DNA from: Bryobacteraceae bacterium
Lineage (GTDB): Bacteria; Acidobacteriota; Terriglobia; Bryobacterales; Bryobacteraceae
Direction: 5' to 3'
Assembly (NCBI GenBank): GCA_019686145.1
Contig: JADGHK010000057.1
Location: 1-9,422, forward strand
DNA: 9,422 bases
The number at the start of each line of letters is the position of its first letter. The stretch's first letter is position 1. Shown here piece after piece: positions 1 through 5,756 of this stretch. Under the pieces are notes generated by a model. That model had not been told where the DNA came from, ran no database searches, and saw only the letters and a list, made by a program, of their open reading frames with translations. A program made the position numbers and the translations under genes.

Positions 1-632
1 TTCAATGCATGTTTGCGTTCTTTCTGAATTCTTTCATCGGCCCCGGACTCGTTTCGCCGGACCTCGCAAACAATGCGCTGCCCCTCTACCTGTCGCGCCC
101 GTTTTCACGGACCGAGTACGTGCTGGGGCGAATGTCGATCATCCTTATTCTTCTGTCCTTGATGACCTGGATTCCGGGGCTGCTGCTGTTTTTGCTGCAG
201 GGCTACCTGGAGGGTTGGGCGTGGTTTACGGGGAATCTGCGTCTGGCGTTTGCTCTGCTTGCGGGTTCGCTCATCTGGATCGCGCTGCTGGGTTTGATGT
301 CGCTGGCGGTGTCGGCGTGGGTGAAGTGGAAGCCGATTGCAGGCGGTTTGCTGTTCGGGATCTTTTTTGTCGCGGCTGGATTTGGCGAAGCGATCAACGC
401 TGTCCTGAGGACGAAGTGGGGGCACCTCATCAACGTCAGCCATCTTGTCGGCACGGTGTGGCTCTCCCTGTTTGAGGAGCCGATGCGCCGTGGATCCGGA
501 GCCGTCTTCTTTCGTGTGTTCCCCGGCGAAGAGATTCCCGTATGGATGTGCTGGCTTGCGCTGTTCGGCATGTGCCTGTTCTGCCTCTGGCTTCTCGGCA
601 AGAAGATTCGCGGCGTGGAGATTGTGCGATGA
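1..632 (+). CDS. ABC-2 type transporter permease, 5'-truncated by window edge
   Basis: Membrane subunit of an ABC exporter of the ABC-2 class; substrate unknown. The frame is open to the left edge (first complete codon at 3). The Met at 9 is probably internal, because the visible ~209 residues are shorter than a usual ABC-2 permease and lack the first helix. Counting from that Met, hydrophobic helices lie near residues 41-66, 78-102, 108-130 and 177-197. The segment LYLSRPFSRTEYVLGR (about 27-41) is the cytoplasmic loop typical of ABC-2 permeases, a polar 'RP.sR..yvlGR' stretch before a helix. The protein ends in a basic tail at a TGA that overlaps the ATPase start (ATGA, 629-632), so the two are translationally coupled. 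The second permease at 1573 has a related loop, which suggests a heterodimeric membrane unit. Family call is firm; transported molecule cannot be inferred. Confidence 0.85.
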   Translation, partial: QCMFAFFLNSFIGPGLVSPDLANNALPLYLSRPFSRTEYVLGRMSIILILLSLMTWIPGLLLFLLQGYLEGWAWFTGNLRLAFALLAGSLIWIALLGLMSLAVSAWVKWKPIAGGLLFGIFFVAAGFGEAINAVLRTKWGHLINVSHLVGTVWLSLFEEPMRRGSGAVFFRVFPGEEIPVWMCWLALFGMCLFCLWLLGKKIRGVEIVR

Positions 633-1576
633 CGGGCGACGACTGCATCGTCTTTGATGACGTCTCTCGCTTTTATGGCGACGTACTGGGCGTGAATCAC
701 GTAAACCTGACGATTCCTCCAGGCATTACGAGCCTGGTAGGACCCAATGGGTCAGGCAAGACCACGCTGATGAACCTGATGACGGGGCTGATCCGACCCA
801 CTCGGGGCAGCATCCGGGTTCTGGGCATTAGCCCGGAGAATCCCGAAGCTCTGTTCCGCCTCGTGGGCTACTGCACGCAGTTCGACAGCTTCCCGAAGGG
901 CATGACCGGCTACCAGTTCGTAAGCTCGTACCTGCGGGTGCACGGCTACAGCAGAGAGGAAGCGGACCAGCGGACGTGGGAGGCGCTGGACAAGGTGAGC
1001 ATGAGGGAAGCGGCTCACCGGAAGGTCGCCGGCTACAGCAAAGGGATGCGGCAGCGCATCAAGCTGGCGCAGGCTTTGTCGCACAGCCCGAGAGTCCTGG
1101 TTCTCGATGAGCCTCTGAACGGCCTTGATCCCATGGCGCGAGCGGAAACGATCGCTCTGTTTCAGGCGCTGGGCAGGCAAGGCGTTCACGTCATCGTTTC
1201 GAGTCACATCCTGCACGAAGTCGACCGCATCTCGGACCAGGTTGTGCTGCTAAGCTCCGGCTACGTTGTCGCCGAAGGACAGATTCAAGGCGTGCGCAGC
1301 GAAGTGAAGGACCACCCAATTCAAATTGCGATTCGCTGCACCCGGCCAAGGCTGCTGGCCATGCGCCTGTTCGAATACGATCACATGGTGGAAGCCAGCA
1401 TCCACCCGGACGGGCTCGGGCTGCTGATACGCACGCGCGATGCTGATGCGCTCTATCTTGCTCTGAATCGGCTGATTCTGGAATGCGATCTGGAGGTGGA
1501 GTCCGTGGCGCCGGCTGACGAAGATGTGAATTCGGTGTATCAGTATCTGATCGGAAGCGAAGGGGCTGCAGCATGA
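629..1576 (+). CDS. ABC transporter ATP-binding protein
   Basis: Cytoplasmic ATPase (315 aa) that would power the two flanking permeases. Visible motifs: Walker A GPNGSGKT (38-45), Q-loop Gln84 in CTQFDSF, signature YSKGM (136-140; a common variant of LSGGQ in this exporter class), Walker B VLVLDEP (156-162), D-loop GLD (165-167) and H-loop His193 in SSHIL. After about residue 225 there is a ~90-residue C-terminal extension without motifs I recognise, as often seen in the ABCA-like/CcmA-like exporters. I chose ATG 629, not the in-frame upstream ATG at 542. It overlaps the previous stop as ATGA, has GGAG at 617-620 eight bases upstream, and leaves the normal short N-terminus before the first beta strand. 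The end overlaps the next start (ATGA, 1573-1576). All catalytic motifs are intact, so it should be active. Confidence 0.95.
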   Translation: MTGDDCIVFDDVSRFYGDVLGVNHVNLTIPPGITSLVGPNGSGKTTLMNLMTGLIRPTRGSIRVLGISPENPEALFRLVGYCTQFDSFPKGMTGYQFVSSYLRVHGYSREEADQRTWEALDKVSMREAAHRKVAGYSKGMRQRIKLAQALSHSPRVLVLDEPLNGLDPMARAETIALFQALGRQGVHVIVSSHILHEVDRISDQVVLLSSGYVVAEGQIQGVRSEVKDHPIQIAIRCTRPRLLAMRLFEYDHMVEASIHPDGLGLLIRTRDADALYLALNRLILECDLEVESVAPADEDVNSVYQYLIGSEGAAA

Positions 1577-2418
1577 ATACGGCACAGTCACTGCCCTGGG
1601 ATCTCTGGTCGCGTCAAATCGCATCCGTGCTGCGGCTGGAGGTGAAGAAAAGCTTCCTCTCTCGCCGGGCTCTCTGGATTTACCTGCTGGCCTGCGCGCC
1701 GGTCTTGCTTACCGGCGGACATACCCTCCATCAAATGGCTCTAAGCCAGTCGGACTGCTCGGTTTCGGTAGATACGCTGGTCTTTGCAGGCATCTTTCAG
1801 TTCTTCTACCTGCGTCTGGGAATTTATTTTGGCTGCGTCGGCATCTTCACGAACCTCTTCCGCGAGGAAATGCTGGAGCGGACGATGCATTACTACCTCC
1901 TGACGCCCATGCGCCGGGAGGTGCTGCTGGCGGGCAAGTATCTGGCGGGACTGCTGGCTTCCGGTATTCTCTTCAGCCTCAGCGTTGCGGCCTCATATCT
2001 GCTGATTGCCGCGCATTTGGGCGACGAGTGGCGCGAGTTCCTCTTTGCGGGGCAGGGAATGTACCAGCTCGCCTGGTATCTGGTAGTTACGATTCTGGCC
2101 TGTGTCGGATATGGCGCCGTCTTTGTCCTGGCGGGGCTGATCTTCCGGAATCCCATGATTCCTGCGGCGGTCATCATGGTGTGGGAAGCTGCGAACGCCT
2201 TCCTGCCGCCGGTCCTTCAACGGCTGAGTGTCACCTTTTACCTCAAGTCGCTCAGCCCGGTAGAAATCCCGGTCAAAGGCCCCCTGGCGCTGTTTGCCGT
2301 GAACGCCACGCCCACTCCGGCATGGCTTGCGATTCCCGGACTGATCCTGGTATCCCTCGCGATCCTGTCTTGGGCCAGCCGCCGGGTGCGGAACCTGGAA
2401 ATCAGCTACACGGAATAG
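1573..2418 (+). CDS. ABC-2 type transporter permease (second membrane subunit)
   Basis: Inner-membrane protein of 281 aa, third gene of the ABC exporter operon. A ~30-residue cytoplasmic N-terminus precedes the first helix (33-48). Further hydrophobic segments lie near 67-95, 117-147, 163-190, 195-213 and 249-266, giving the six helices expected of ABC-2 permeases. The loop FREEMLERTMHYYLLTPMRR (about 96-115) and the following GKYLAG are the class hallmark (acidic coupling helix, then 'Ll.P..R.e.llaGKyla'). The start overlaps the ATPase stop (ATGA) and is preceded by AAGGGG (1560-1565) seven bases upstream, so coupling plus its own ribosome site is likely. A ~50-residue region around 214-248 without a helix probably faces the periplasm. 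It ends only 5 bp from the end of the convergent gene at 2424, leaving no room for a separate terminator. Substrate not inferable. Confidence 0.88.
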   Translation: MNTAQSLPWDLWSRQIASVLRLEVKKSFLSRRALWIYLLACAPVLLTGGHTLHQMALSQSDCSVSVDTLVFAGIFQFFYLRLGIYFGCVGIFTNLFREEMLERTMHYYLLTPMRREVLLAGKYLAGLLASGILFSLSVAASYLLIAAHLGDEWREFLFAGQGMYQLAWYLVVTILACVGYGAVFVLAGLIFRNPMIPAAVIMVWEAANAFLPPVLQRLSVTFYLKSLSPVEIPVKGPLALFAVNATPTPAWLAIPGLILVSLAILSWASRRVRNLEISYTE

Positions 2419-2423
2419 GTGTT

Positions 2424-2831
2424 CTATCTGGGAGCGGGCGCGCCGGTCCGCCGGGGCGGTTCGAGAAAGAGATATTCGGTCTCTTCAGAAAGAAGAACCC
2501 ACAGCGCGTAAAGCCCGATCGGGGTTCCGATCGGAACGGCGAGCACGTCCAGGAGCGCCACGGGGATCGCGATGTAGCGTGCCCAGCCGGCATAACGCAA
2601 GAGACCGAAACCGGAGAGGATGGCCGGAAACGCAGCGATCAGCAAAACCGCGCTGAGAAGCGTGAGGTACGTCGCGCTGGCAGGCACCGTATCTGCGAGT
2701 CTCCGGCTGGAGAAGGCCAGCAGGAGCTGTACGATCCGGTCCATCCAAAGTAGCGAAAGGATTCCGAACACCGCGCCGCCAGCGCCGGCGCAGATATTGA
2801 TCCATCCCAGCGCTCGGACATGTCGATCCAT
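2424..2831 (-). CDS. small four-helix membrane protein, function unknown
   Basis: Hypothetical inner-membrane protein of 135 aa. Hydrophobic helices lie at about 7-29, 53-76, 84-99 and 100-115; the C-terminus is short, charged and proline-rich. The C-terminal half (GFGLLRYAGWARYIAIPVAL, then PIGTPIGLYALWVLL and an acidic tail) resembles a recurrent pattern in small uncharacterised bacterial membrane proteins: a Gly-rich helix, a Trp-Ala-Arg turn, then PIGT..G.Y.LWVLL. No catalytic or binding motif is visible. It starts 6 bp after the stop of the secreted repeat protein on the same strand, so the two are probably co-transcribed. Shine-Dalgarno is poor: GGTAG about 6 bases before the ATG and GAGG about 17 bases before, both inside the upstream gene, so translation may depend on coupling. 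Real gene likely; function unknown. Confidence 0.75.
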   Translation of the reverse strand: MDRHVRALGWINICAGAGGAVFGILSLLWMDRIVQLLLAFSSRRLADTVPASATYLTLLSAVLLIAAFPAILSGFGLLRYAGWARYIAIPVALLDVLAVPIGTPIGLYALWVLLSEETEYLFLEPPRRTGAPAPR

Positions 2832-2837
2832 GAATAA

Positions 2838-3866
2838 CTACCAGCTAACCTCAATCTCGTAGTGATCGGCTCCGCTTCCCGAGTCCCGGATTTCGAAGAT
2901 CAGCCGGTAGCCATTCCGGCTGGAGGGATACTCGAGGATCTCCACACTTCCACGGCCTCGCCGTTTGCGAAGCGATACATTGAGAGTCTCTGCAGCAGGC
3001 AATTCTCTCTCAAAAATGACGTTCTGCATCGAAACCGGATCACCCGTTACGACATCGAGTTTCGCTTCCCGGCCCTGCACGATCACCCGCACCTGCCCGT
3101 CCACCTGCCCCGACCAGGTCAGGCCCCGAGCGGTAATCCCAGACCTGAGACTGAACCCCGAGGCGCGCCGCCACGACAGGGAGAAGGAATAATTCGAGGC
3201 TCCGCTTTCCGGGTCGCTGACCAGGACTACGGCCGCATAGCCGTTCTGGTGCGATGGCTGCTCGATGAGACGGATTTCGCCGCGCCCTTTTGCGTTCTCA
3301 AGAGTAGCGAGAAACGGGCTGGAAGGCATTGCGCGCCGGACACGGATTCGCTCCCGGCTCACCGGCTGTCCGCTACGTGCTTCGGATTGGCACGTCGTCC
3401 CGGCGCATCGCACCACGACCTCCCTGTCTACCCGGCCGCTCCAGCTCACCTGCTCGTCATCGTGGTCCTTCTTCTTCCCCTTCGGGTCGAAGGGGTCACG
3501 CAGCTCCTCGCCGCCTCCCCAGTAGAATTCGAGAGCGTACAGAGTCGCGCCCGGCTGCCGGTCGTCGATACCCACAGCAAGGGTGTAGTTGTTTTCGATG
3601 TTAGGCTGTTCGACAACCCAGACACGGCCCCGGCCCTCTACTACGCGGACGTCCACGTTCTGACGGCGATCGGGCAGTTGGCGAAAGAAGCGGTGATAGG
3701 GGTACTGCACGGGAACGCCGCTCTCCTCGCGGACCTTCAGGCGATCGCCGCGCACCAGCAGGGTAACAACGCCGTCCACCTGCCCTTCCCACACCAGGTT
3801 TGGCTCCTGACCTGCAAGCAAACCTCCCAGCAGGAGGGGCGCGAGCACGGCGCTAAGAAACTTCAC
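2838..3866 (-). CDS. secreted protein with three tandem ~91-residue repeats
   Basis: Uncharacterised exported protein, 342 aa. Residues 1-20 form a signal peptide (Lys2, hydrophobic core 4-18, likely cleavage near Ala18-Gly19-Gln20; no lipobox Cys). The rest is three copies of one module at about 26-116, 142-232 and 251-342. Shared features: an opening W[ES]GxVD, then [ST]GxPV, a GRG turn (78-80, 194-196, 304-306), E[QY]P (86-88, 202-204, 312-314), N[NG]Y, an Asp followed by GA, and a closing Trp (116, 232, 342). The pattern of alternating hydrophobic residues suggests a beta-sandwich-like module (inference). A charged linker (117-139, Lys- and Asp-rich) separates copies 1 and 2; copy 2 alone has a Cys pair (154, 159). 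The start is GTG; an in-frame TAG at 3876-3878 rules out an upstream extension. No enzyme motif seen. It could be a cell-surface, binding or scaffold protein. Confidence 0.85.
   Translation of the reverse strand: MKFLSAVLAPLLLGGLLAGQEPNLVWEGQVDGVVTLLVRGDRLKVREESGVPVQYPYHRFFRQLPDRRQNVDVRVVEGRGRVWVVEQPNIENNYTLAVGIDDRQPGATLYALEFYWGGGEELRDPFDPKGKKKDHDDEQVSWSGRVDREVVVRCAGTTCQSEARSGQPVSRERIRVRRAMPSSPFLATLENAKGRGEIRLIEQPSHQNGYAAVVLVSDPESGASNYSFSLSWRRASGFSLRSGITARGLTWSGQVDGQVRVIVQGREAKLDVVTGDPVSMQNVIFERELPAAETLNVSLRKRRGRGSVEILEYPSSRNGYRLIFEIRDSGSGADHYEIEVSW
2841..3122 (-). repeat. module copy 3 of the secreted repeat protein
   Basis: Encodes residues 249-342. Offsets from Trp251 are 53 to GRG, 61 to E-Y-P and 91 to the closing Trp342, one more than in the other two copies, so a single-residue insertion lies before GRG. 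The closing Trp is the last residue of the protein. Confidence 0.8.
3171..3449 (-). repeat. module copy 2 of the secreted repeat protein
   Basis: Encodes residues 140-232. Offsets from Trp142 match copy 1 exactly (52 to GRG, 60 to E-Q-P, 90 to the closing Trp232). This copy is distinguished by Cys154 and Cys159, the only cysteines in the protein, which could form a local disulfide after export. Confidence 0.8.
3519..3797 (-). repeat. module copy 1 of the secreted repeat protein
   Basis: Encodes residues 24-116. From the opening Trp26, the GRG turn comes after 52 residues, the E-Q-P after 60 and the closing Trp116 after 90. It is followed by the charged linker at residues 117-139, which the other copies lack. 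Confidence 0.8.
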
Positions 3867-3872
3867 TTCTCG

Positions 3873-3902
3873 ATTCTACAGTGCATGTGGCAACGCTTCC
3901 AA
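3873..3902 (-). promoter_or_regulatory. candidate promoter of the repeat-protein operon, placing the transcript start at the GTG
   Basis: Reading the minus strand, TTGGAA (3897-3902; 4 of 6 to TTGACA), an 18-bp spacer and TAGAAT (3873-3878; 5 of 6 to TATAAT) form a sigma70-like promoter. Seven bases beyond the -10 is position 3866, the G of the GTG start codon. No Shine-Dalgarno is separated from the GTG; GAGAA directly abuts it. A leaderless or near-leaderless mRNA is therefore suggested. This is a prediction from sequence only. Confidence 0.45.
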
Positions 3903-3999
3903 AAGGGAACCGGAGTCCTGCCGGACTGCGTACTGTCTTTCATGGGGAGGAAAACCGGGCAGGCTGCCATTGTTGTGCGAACCGCCTGCAAATGAGGAA

Positions 4000-4019
4000 A
4001 CACGGTAGAATATCCGTGT
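4000..4019. promoter_or_regulatory. inverted repeat, possible operator
   Basis: ACACGG and CCGTGT are perfect 6-bp arms around an 8-bp centre, TAGAATAT. The centre contains a -10-like TAGAAT, so a dimeric protein bound here could block or recruit RNA polymerase for the glycosyltransferase. It has no following T-run and does not look like a terminator. One occurrence only, and chance is possible. Confidence 0.3.
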
Positions 4020-4052
4020 CGCAAGTTGTATTGGAATGGACTCTACAATATG

Positions 4053-4096
4053 CCGGCTTATCTCTGCCGGGTAATCGTACGCAGAGAAAGGGCCGG
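4053..4096 (+). promoter_or_regulatory. predicted 5' UTR hairpin upstream of the glycosyltransferase
   Basis: CCGGC (4053-4057) pairs with GCCGG (4092-4096) and TCTCTG (4061-4066) pairs with CAGAGA (4082-4087). They are separated by a small internal loop (TTA against AAGG) and capped by a 15-nt loop. That is 11 Watson-Crick pairs in the presumed leader, 41 nt before the start codon. No T-run follows, so it is not an intrinsic terminator. It does not match a riboswitch class I can recall. Confidence 0.4.
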
Positions 4097-4107
4097 ATAA
4101 AGGGAGT

Positions 4108-4130
4108 CTAGTAGCTGGAGCTCAGCCTAG
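4108..4130 (+). promoter_or_regulatory. hairpin overlapping the glycosyltransferase ribosome site
   Basis: CTAG (4108-4111), a TA bulge and GCTG (4114-4117) pair with CAGC (4123-4126) and CTAG (4127-4130) around the loop GAGCT. The 3' arm includes the first two bases of the only good Shine-Dalgarno, AGGAG (4129-4133), which sits just 3 bases before ATG 4137. Folding could limit translation initiation. Confidence 0.4.
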
Positions 4131-4136
4131 GAGATT

Positions 4137-5753
4137 ATGCCACTCGACGCACCGCCACTCGCGATGCTTGCTTCGTCCGCCACGGACCAGTTCCTTCGCT
4201 CGCTGTTCGACACGAGCTTTGCAGGGATCCACCAGCTGGACTGGTTCGACTGGATGCTGTTGATTCCCTATTTCTCGATTCTCGGCATTCTCTCTCTGTT
4301 CGGGCTGCACCGGTACGAGATTATACGGGCCTACTATAAGTCGCGCCACAAGATTCCGAAGGAGCCGCCGCAACGCTTTTCCGAACTTCCTCCGGTCACG
4401 ATTCAGCTTCCTCTTTTTAACGAGCGTTACGTGGTGGACCAGTTGCTGGAGTCGGTGACGAAGATCGAGTATCCCCGGCACCTGCTTCAAATTCAGGTTC
4501 TCGACGATTCCACCGATGAGACTCATCCGTATACGGAAGCTCTCGTCGCCCGCTACCGGGAGCGCGGCTTCCCCATCGAGTACCACCACCGCACAAACCG
4601 TCACGGCTTTAAAGCGGGAGCTTTACAGGAAGGGTTGAAGACGGCGACCGGCGAGCTCATCGCAATCTTCGACGCGGACTTCATGCCGCCCCCGGACTTC
4701 CTGAAGCGTACAGTGGATTTCTTTGCGGACGAAAGCGTGGGCGTCGTCCAGACGCGCTGGAGTTATACCAACCGCGAGTACAATCTGTTGACCGAAGTCG
4801 AGGCAATGATTCTCGACGGGCATTTCATCCTCGAACACTGCGCCCGGTACGGGAACGATCTCTTCTTCAACTTCAACGGGACCGCGGGAATCCTTCGCCG
4901 CAAGATGATCGAGGATGCGGGCGGCTGGCAGCACGACACTCTCACGGAAGATTCCGACCTCAGCTACAGGGCGCAGTTGAAGGGCTGGCGCTTCGTCTAT
5001 GTTCCGTCGGTTGACTGTCCGTCGGAATTGCCGTTTGAGACGTACGGCTTCCAGGTGCAGCAGTCGCGCTGGGCTAAAGGGCTTACGCAAGTCGCCAGGA
5101 AGCTGCTGGTCCCGATCCTGAAGGCGAATCTTCCCTTAAGAACAAAGATCGAAGCAGTCTTCCACCTCACGCCGAATATCTCCTACCCGCTCATGTTGAT
5201 CGTCTCCGCGCTGATGCTGCCGGTGATGATCGTCCGCTTCTACATGGGCTGGTGGCAGATGCTTCTGCTTGACGTTCCGCTCATCATCGCTTCGTTCTGG
5301 TCTATCACGATTTTCTATGTGATCGCGCAGCGCGAGCTCTACCCGAAGAGCTGGAAGCGCTCGATCTTTCTGATCCCCGCTCTGATGGCTGCCGGCGTCG
5401 GCCTGACGATTATCAACACCCGCGCTGTTTTGGAGGCCTTGTTCGGTATCCAGACCAGTTTCGCCCGTACGCCGAAGTATGCCGTCGGCGGAAAGAAAGT
5501 GAAACTGACCGACGTCAAGTACAGGCGGCGGAGTGGTTGGCTGCCCTACATTGAAATCGCGCTTGGGACGTTCTTTCTCTTCGTGAGCAGCTACGCAATC
5601 GACACGTACAATTTCCTGGCCTTGCCGTTCCTGCTGGTGTTTGTTGCGGGCTACTACTGGGCCGGCATCTCCACCCTATGGCAGGAGTACCAGGGCAAGC
5701 TCCGATGGCAGCGTGAGCGGCAGCTCGAGATGGAGACAGCCGCTTTGCGCTAG
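4137..5753 (+). CDS. processive family 2 glycosyltransferase (cellulose/mannan synthase-like)
   Basis: Inner-membrane GT2 enzyme, 538 aa, expected to polymerise a polysaccharide from a nucleotide sugar and thread it across the membrane. Motifs of processive GT2 enzymes are intact: VLDDSTD with Asp123-Asp124 (nucleotide binding), DAD 179-181 (metal/UDP), TED 270-272 (catalytic base region) and QQSRW 308-312. One helix lies near 39-57 before the catalytic domain. C-terminal helices lie near 347-369, 373-397, 408-427, 470-488 and 491-515. The protein ends in a short charged tail; unlike BcsA it has no C-terminal PilZ domain, so direct c-di-GMP control is not expected. No BcsB, BcsZ or other polysaccharide gene adjoins it, so the product is unknown (CslA-type mannan/glucomannan synthase and BcsA-type synthase are the nearest ideas). 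The start is supported by AGGAG at 4129-4133, with an unusually short spacing. It overlaps the convergent acylase by 4 bp. Confidence 0.92.
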   Translation: MPLDAPPLAMLASSATDQFLRSLFDTSFAGIHQLDWFDWMLLIPYFSILGILSLFGLHRYEIIRAYYKSRHKIPKEPPQRFSELPPVTIQLPLFNERYVVDQLLESVTKIEYPRHLLQIQVLDDSTDETHPYTEALVARYRERGFPIEYHHRTNRHGFKAGALQEGLKTATGELIAIFDADFMPPPDFLKRTVDFFADESVGVVQTRWSYTNREYNLLTEVEAMILDGHFILEHCARYGNDLFFNFNGTAGILRRKMIEDAGGWQHDTLTEDSDLSYRAQLKGWRFVYVPSVDCPSELPFETYGFQVQQSRWAKGLTQVARKLLVPILKANLPLRTKIEAVFHLTPNISYPLMLIVSALMLPVMIVRFYMGWWQMLLLDVPLIIASFWSITIFYVIAQRELYPKSWKRSIFLIPALMAAGVGLTIINTRAVLEALFGIQTSFARTPKYAVGGKKVKLTDVKYRRRSGWLPYIEIALGTFFLFVSSYAIDTYNFLALPFLLVFVAGYYWAGISTLWQEYQGKLRWQRERQLEMETAALR

Positions 5754-5756
5754 CGC
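5747..5756. other. palindrome with stop codons shared by two convergent genes
   Basis: GCGCTAGCGC is a perfect 10-bp palindrome. Its central CTAG supplies TAG to the plus-strand glycosyltransferase (5751-5753) and, read on the other strand, TAG to the acylase (5752-5750). The genes overlap by 4 bp. No T-runs flank it, so it is not a convincing terminator. Confidence 0.9.

Larger units (their letters stand above)
3867..4136. other. 270-bp divergent intergenic control region
   Basis: Lies between the minus-strand secreted repeat gene and the plus-strand glycosyltransferase. It contains a candidate minus-strand promoter (3873-3902), a 5-bp hairpin AGTCC-TGCC-GGACT (3914-3927), an inverted repeat at 4000-4019 and two potential RNA hairpins at 4053-4096 and 4108-4130. 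For the plus strand, -10-like hexamers occur at 4006-4011 (TAGAAT) and 4044-4049 (TACAAT), but I found no acceptable -35 at 16-18 bp from either. Small frames inside it look spurious. Confidence 0.6.

Noticed and set aside
542..628. Upstream in-frame extension of the ATPase from ATG 542
   Set aside because: It would overlap the permease by 91 bp, while ATG 629 has a good ribosome site, an ATGA junction and the expected N-terminus.
2028..2753. Plus-strand open frame of 241 codons overlapping the second permease and the small membrane gene
   Set aside because: It is out of frame with the permease and low-complexity in composition; it would overlap two better-supported genes.
3914..3927. AGTCC-TGCC-GGACT hairpin upstream of the predicted minus-strand promoter
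   Set aside because: Five base pairs only and no repetition elsewhere in the region; too short to claim as an operator.
2862..3995. Long open frame on the plus strand (377 codons) opposite the secreted repeat gene
   Set aside because: It is antisense to a gene with a signal peptide and three conserved repeats; its translation has no domain, is Pro/Arg/His-rich and runs into the control region.
3996..4019. GGAAAC followed by CCGTGTC, resembling an ECF sigma promoter
   Set aside because: The spacing is about 13 bp rather than the usual 16-17, and the bases overlap the inverted repeat.
3881..4111. Possible 76-codon gene in the divergent control region
   Set aside because: No ribosome site, no domain, composition unlike the neighbours; it covers the predicted promoter, inverted repeat and leader hairpin.
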